Of a DNA stretch of 29,507 bases, positions 28,510 through 29,507 are shown piece after piece. Each line of letters starts with the position of its first letter. Position 1 is the first letter of the stretch. The notes beneath the pieces are model-generated. The model ran no database searches and was not told the origin of the DNA. It saw only the letters and a list, made by a program, of their open reading frames with translations. Origin of the DNA: BS750m-G4 sp964472195 (GTDB lineage: Bacteria > Bacteroidota > Ignavibacteria > Tepidaquicellales > Tepidaquicellaceae); assembly GCA_964472195.1 (NCBI GenBank), contig CAYYJH010000031.1, forward strand, positions 1 to 29,507, in the 5' to 3' direction. Position numbers and translations under genes: made by a program.

Positions 28510-29507
28510 ATGAGTACAGTCATAAAAAGATTAAAATTTCTTGACAGATATTTAACACTCTGGATATTTCTTGCAATGTTCGCAGGAGTATTTTCAGGTT
28601 TTTTATTCCCGAAGATTGTTGACTTCTGGAACTTATTTCAAGTTGGTACTACAAACATTCCAATAGCTATTGGCTTGATTCTGATGATGTATCCACCGTT
28701 AGCAAAAGTGAAATACGAAGAACTAGGAAAAGTTTTCCAAAACTGGAAGATATTATTATTATCACTAATACAAAACTGGATCATTGGTCCAGTATTAATG
28801 TTTGCACTGGCTATTCTTTTATTGAGTGACCTACCTCATTACATGTACGGCTTAATTATGATTGGACTTGCTCGTTGTATTGCTATGGTTATAGTCTGGA
28901 ATGAATTAGCAAAGGGTGATTCAGAATATGCTGCAGGATTGGTTGCATTCAACTCAATCTTCCAGGTCTTGTTCTACTCCGTTTATGCTTATATTTTTAT
29001 CACAATATTGCCTACGTGGTTTAACATCGAGGGTTCTGTTGTCGATGTAACAATTGGACAAATAGCTGAGAGTGTATTTATTTACCTGGGAATTCCATTT
29101 CTTGCGGGTATTATAACAAGATTCAGTTTGATTAAATTAAAAAACAAGAAATGGTACGAGAGAAAATTCATACCTAAAATCAGCCCGGTTACATTGATAG
29201 CATTGCTTTTTACAATTCTTGTAATGTTTTCTTTAAAGGGGAAGTATATAGTCGAGTTACCTCTTGACGTTATACGCGTTGCAATCCCGCTTCTTCTCTA
29301 TTTTGTTCTGATGTTCCTTGTTTCTTTTTATATGGGAAAGAAAGTTGGAGCGAATTATTCTCAATCGGCAACACTATCGTTCACAGCCGCAAGTAATAAT
29401 TTCGAATTGGCAATAGCAGTTGCGATAGCAGTGTTCGGTATTAATTCTGGTGAAGCATTTGCCGCAGTTATAGGACCTTTAGTAGAAGTACCTGTTTTGA
29501 TTTCACT
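28510..29507 (+). CDS. acr3: ACR3-family arsenite exporter, cut by window end
   Basis: The first 332 codons are present and continue past the window end; family members are about 340-380 residues, so little is missing. The multi-pass membrane pattern is clear. The essential cysteine of ACR3 is Cys123 in 'GLARCIAMVIVWNELA', and the conserved glutamate lies in 'SNNFELAIAVAIAVF'. The visible end, 'GPLVEVPVLISL', is the usual last conserved block. It exports arsenite using the membrane potential and completes the ArsC pathway. It starts 24 bases after the mini-thioredoxin gene, in the same operon. Confidence 0.93.
   Translation, partial: MSTVIKRLKFLDRYLTLWIFLAMFAGVFSGFLFPKIVDFWNLFQVGTTNIPIAIGLILMMYPPLAKVKYEELGKVFQNWKILLLSLIQNWIIGPVLMFALAILLLSDLPHYMYGLIMIGLARCIAMVIVWNELAKGDSEYAAGLVAFNSIFQVLFYSVYAYIFITILPTWFNIEGSVVDVTIGQIAESVFIYLGIPFLAGIITRFSLIKLKNKKWYERKFIPKISPVTLIALLFTILVMFSLKGKYIVELPLDVIRVAIPLLLYFVLMFLVSFYMGKKVGANYSQSATLSFTAASNNFELAIAVAIAVFGINSGEAFAAVIGPLVEVPVLIS

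Overview
The window is about 29.5 kb of AT-rich bacterial chromosome. The best guess is a member of the Bacteroidota/Chlorobi group, most like class Ignavibacteria. The main reason is that two secreted proteins end in type IX secretion (T9SS) sorting domains with the 'QNYPNPFNPST' signature. An UpxY-type NusG paralogue at the head of a polysaccharide operon, AT-rich intergenic sequence and many short signal peptides or lipoboxes agree with this. The lineage is inferred from protein style only; no rRNA is present. One 100-base assembly gap lies at 2503-2602.

Region 1 (1-7595, minus strand) is a surface-polysaccharide operon. In transcription order it holds an XRE-like regulator, a zinc-ribbon membrane protein, UpxY, a WbpA-like UDP-GlcNAc 6-dehydrogenase, a WbpE-like aminotransferase, a WbpB-like oxidoreductase, a four-helix-bundle protein broken by the gap, a second DegT-type aminotransferase and an SLBB lipoprotein. 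WbpA, WbpB and WbpE together would make UDP-2-acetamido-3-amino-2,3-dideoxyglucuronate. The junctions of these genes are crowded with short palindromic and AACATTT-type repeats. One repeat supplies the C-terminus of an aminotransferase.

Region 2 (7596-13389) opens with a promoter-bearing intergenic stretch and YqgE on the plus strand. It continues with a tight minus-strand operon: BNR/sialidase-like secreted protein, dnaX, agmatinase-family hydrolase, endonuclease III and a KdsC-type phosphatase. KdsC fits the neighbouring envelope-sugar theme.

Region 3 (13390-19190) has lon on the minus strand, with a convincing promoter and start, divergent from a 771-residue TPR lipoprotein. That lipoprotein resembles T9SS accessory lipoproteins in layout and carries a G-quadruplex motif in its coding strand.

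Region 4 (19191-24416) is the export-oriented part: a cupredoxin with a T9SS tail, a strong terminator, and then a minus-strand group of three putative lipoproteins and an M1 aminopeptidase with a T9SS tail.

Region 5 (24417-29507) has a GYD-domain protein, a PIG-L deacetylase and a plus-strand arsenic-resistance operon: arsR, an ArsP/COG0701 permease, thioredoxin-coupled arsC, a mini-thioredoxin and an ACR3 arsenite exporter cut by the window end. I saw no tRNA, rRNA, CRISPR array, transposase or origin.
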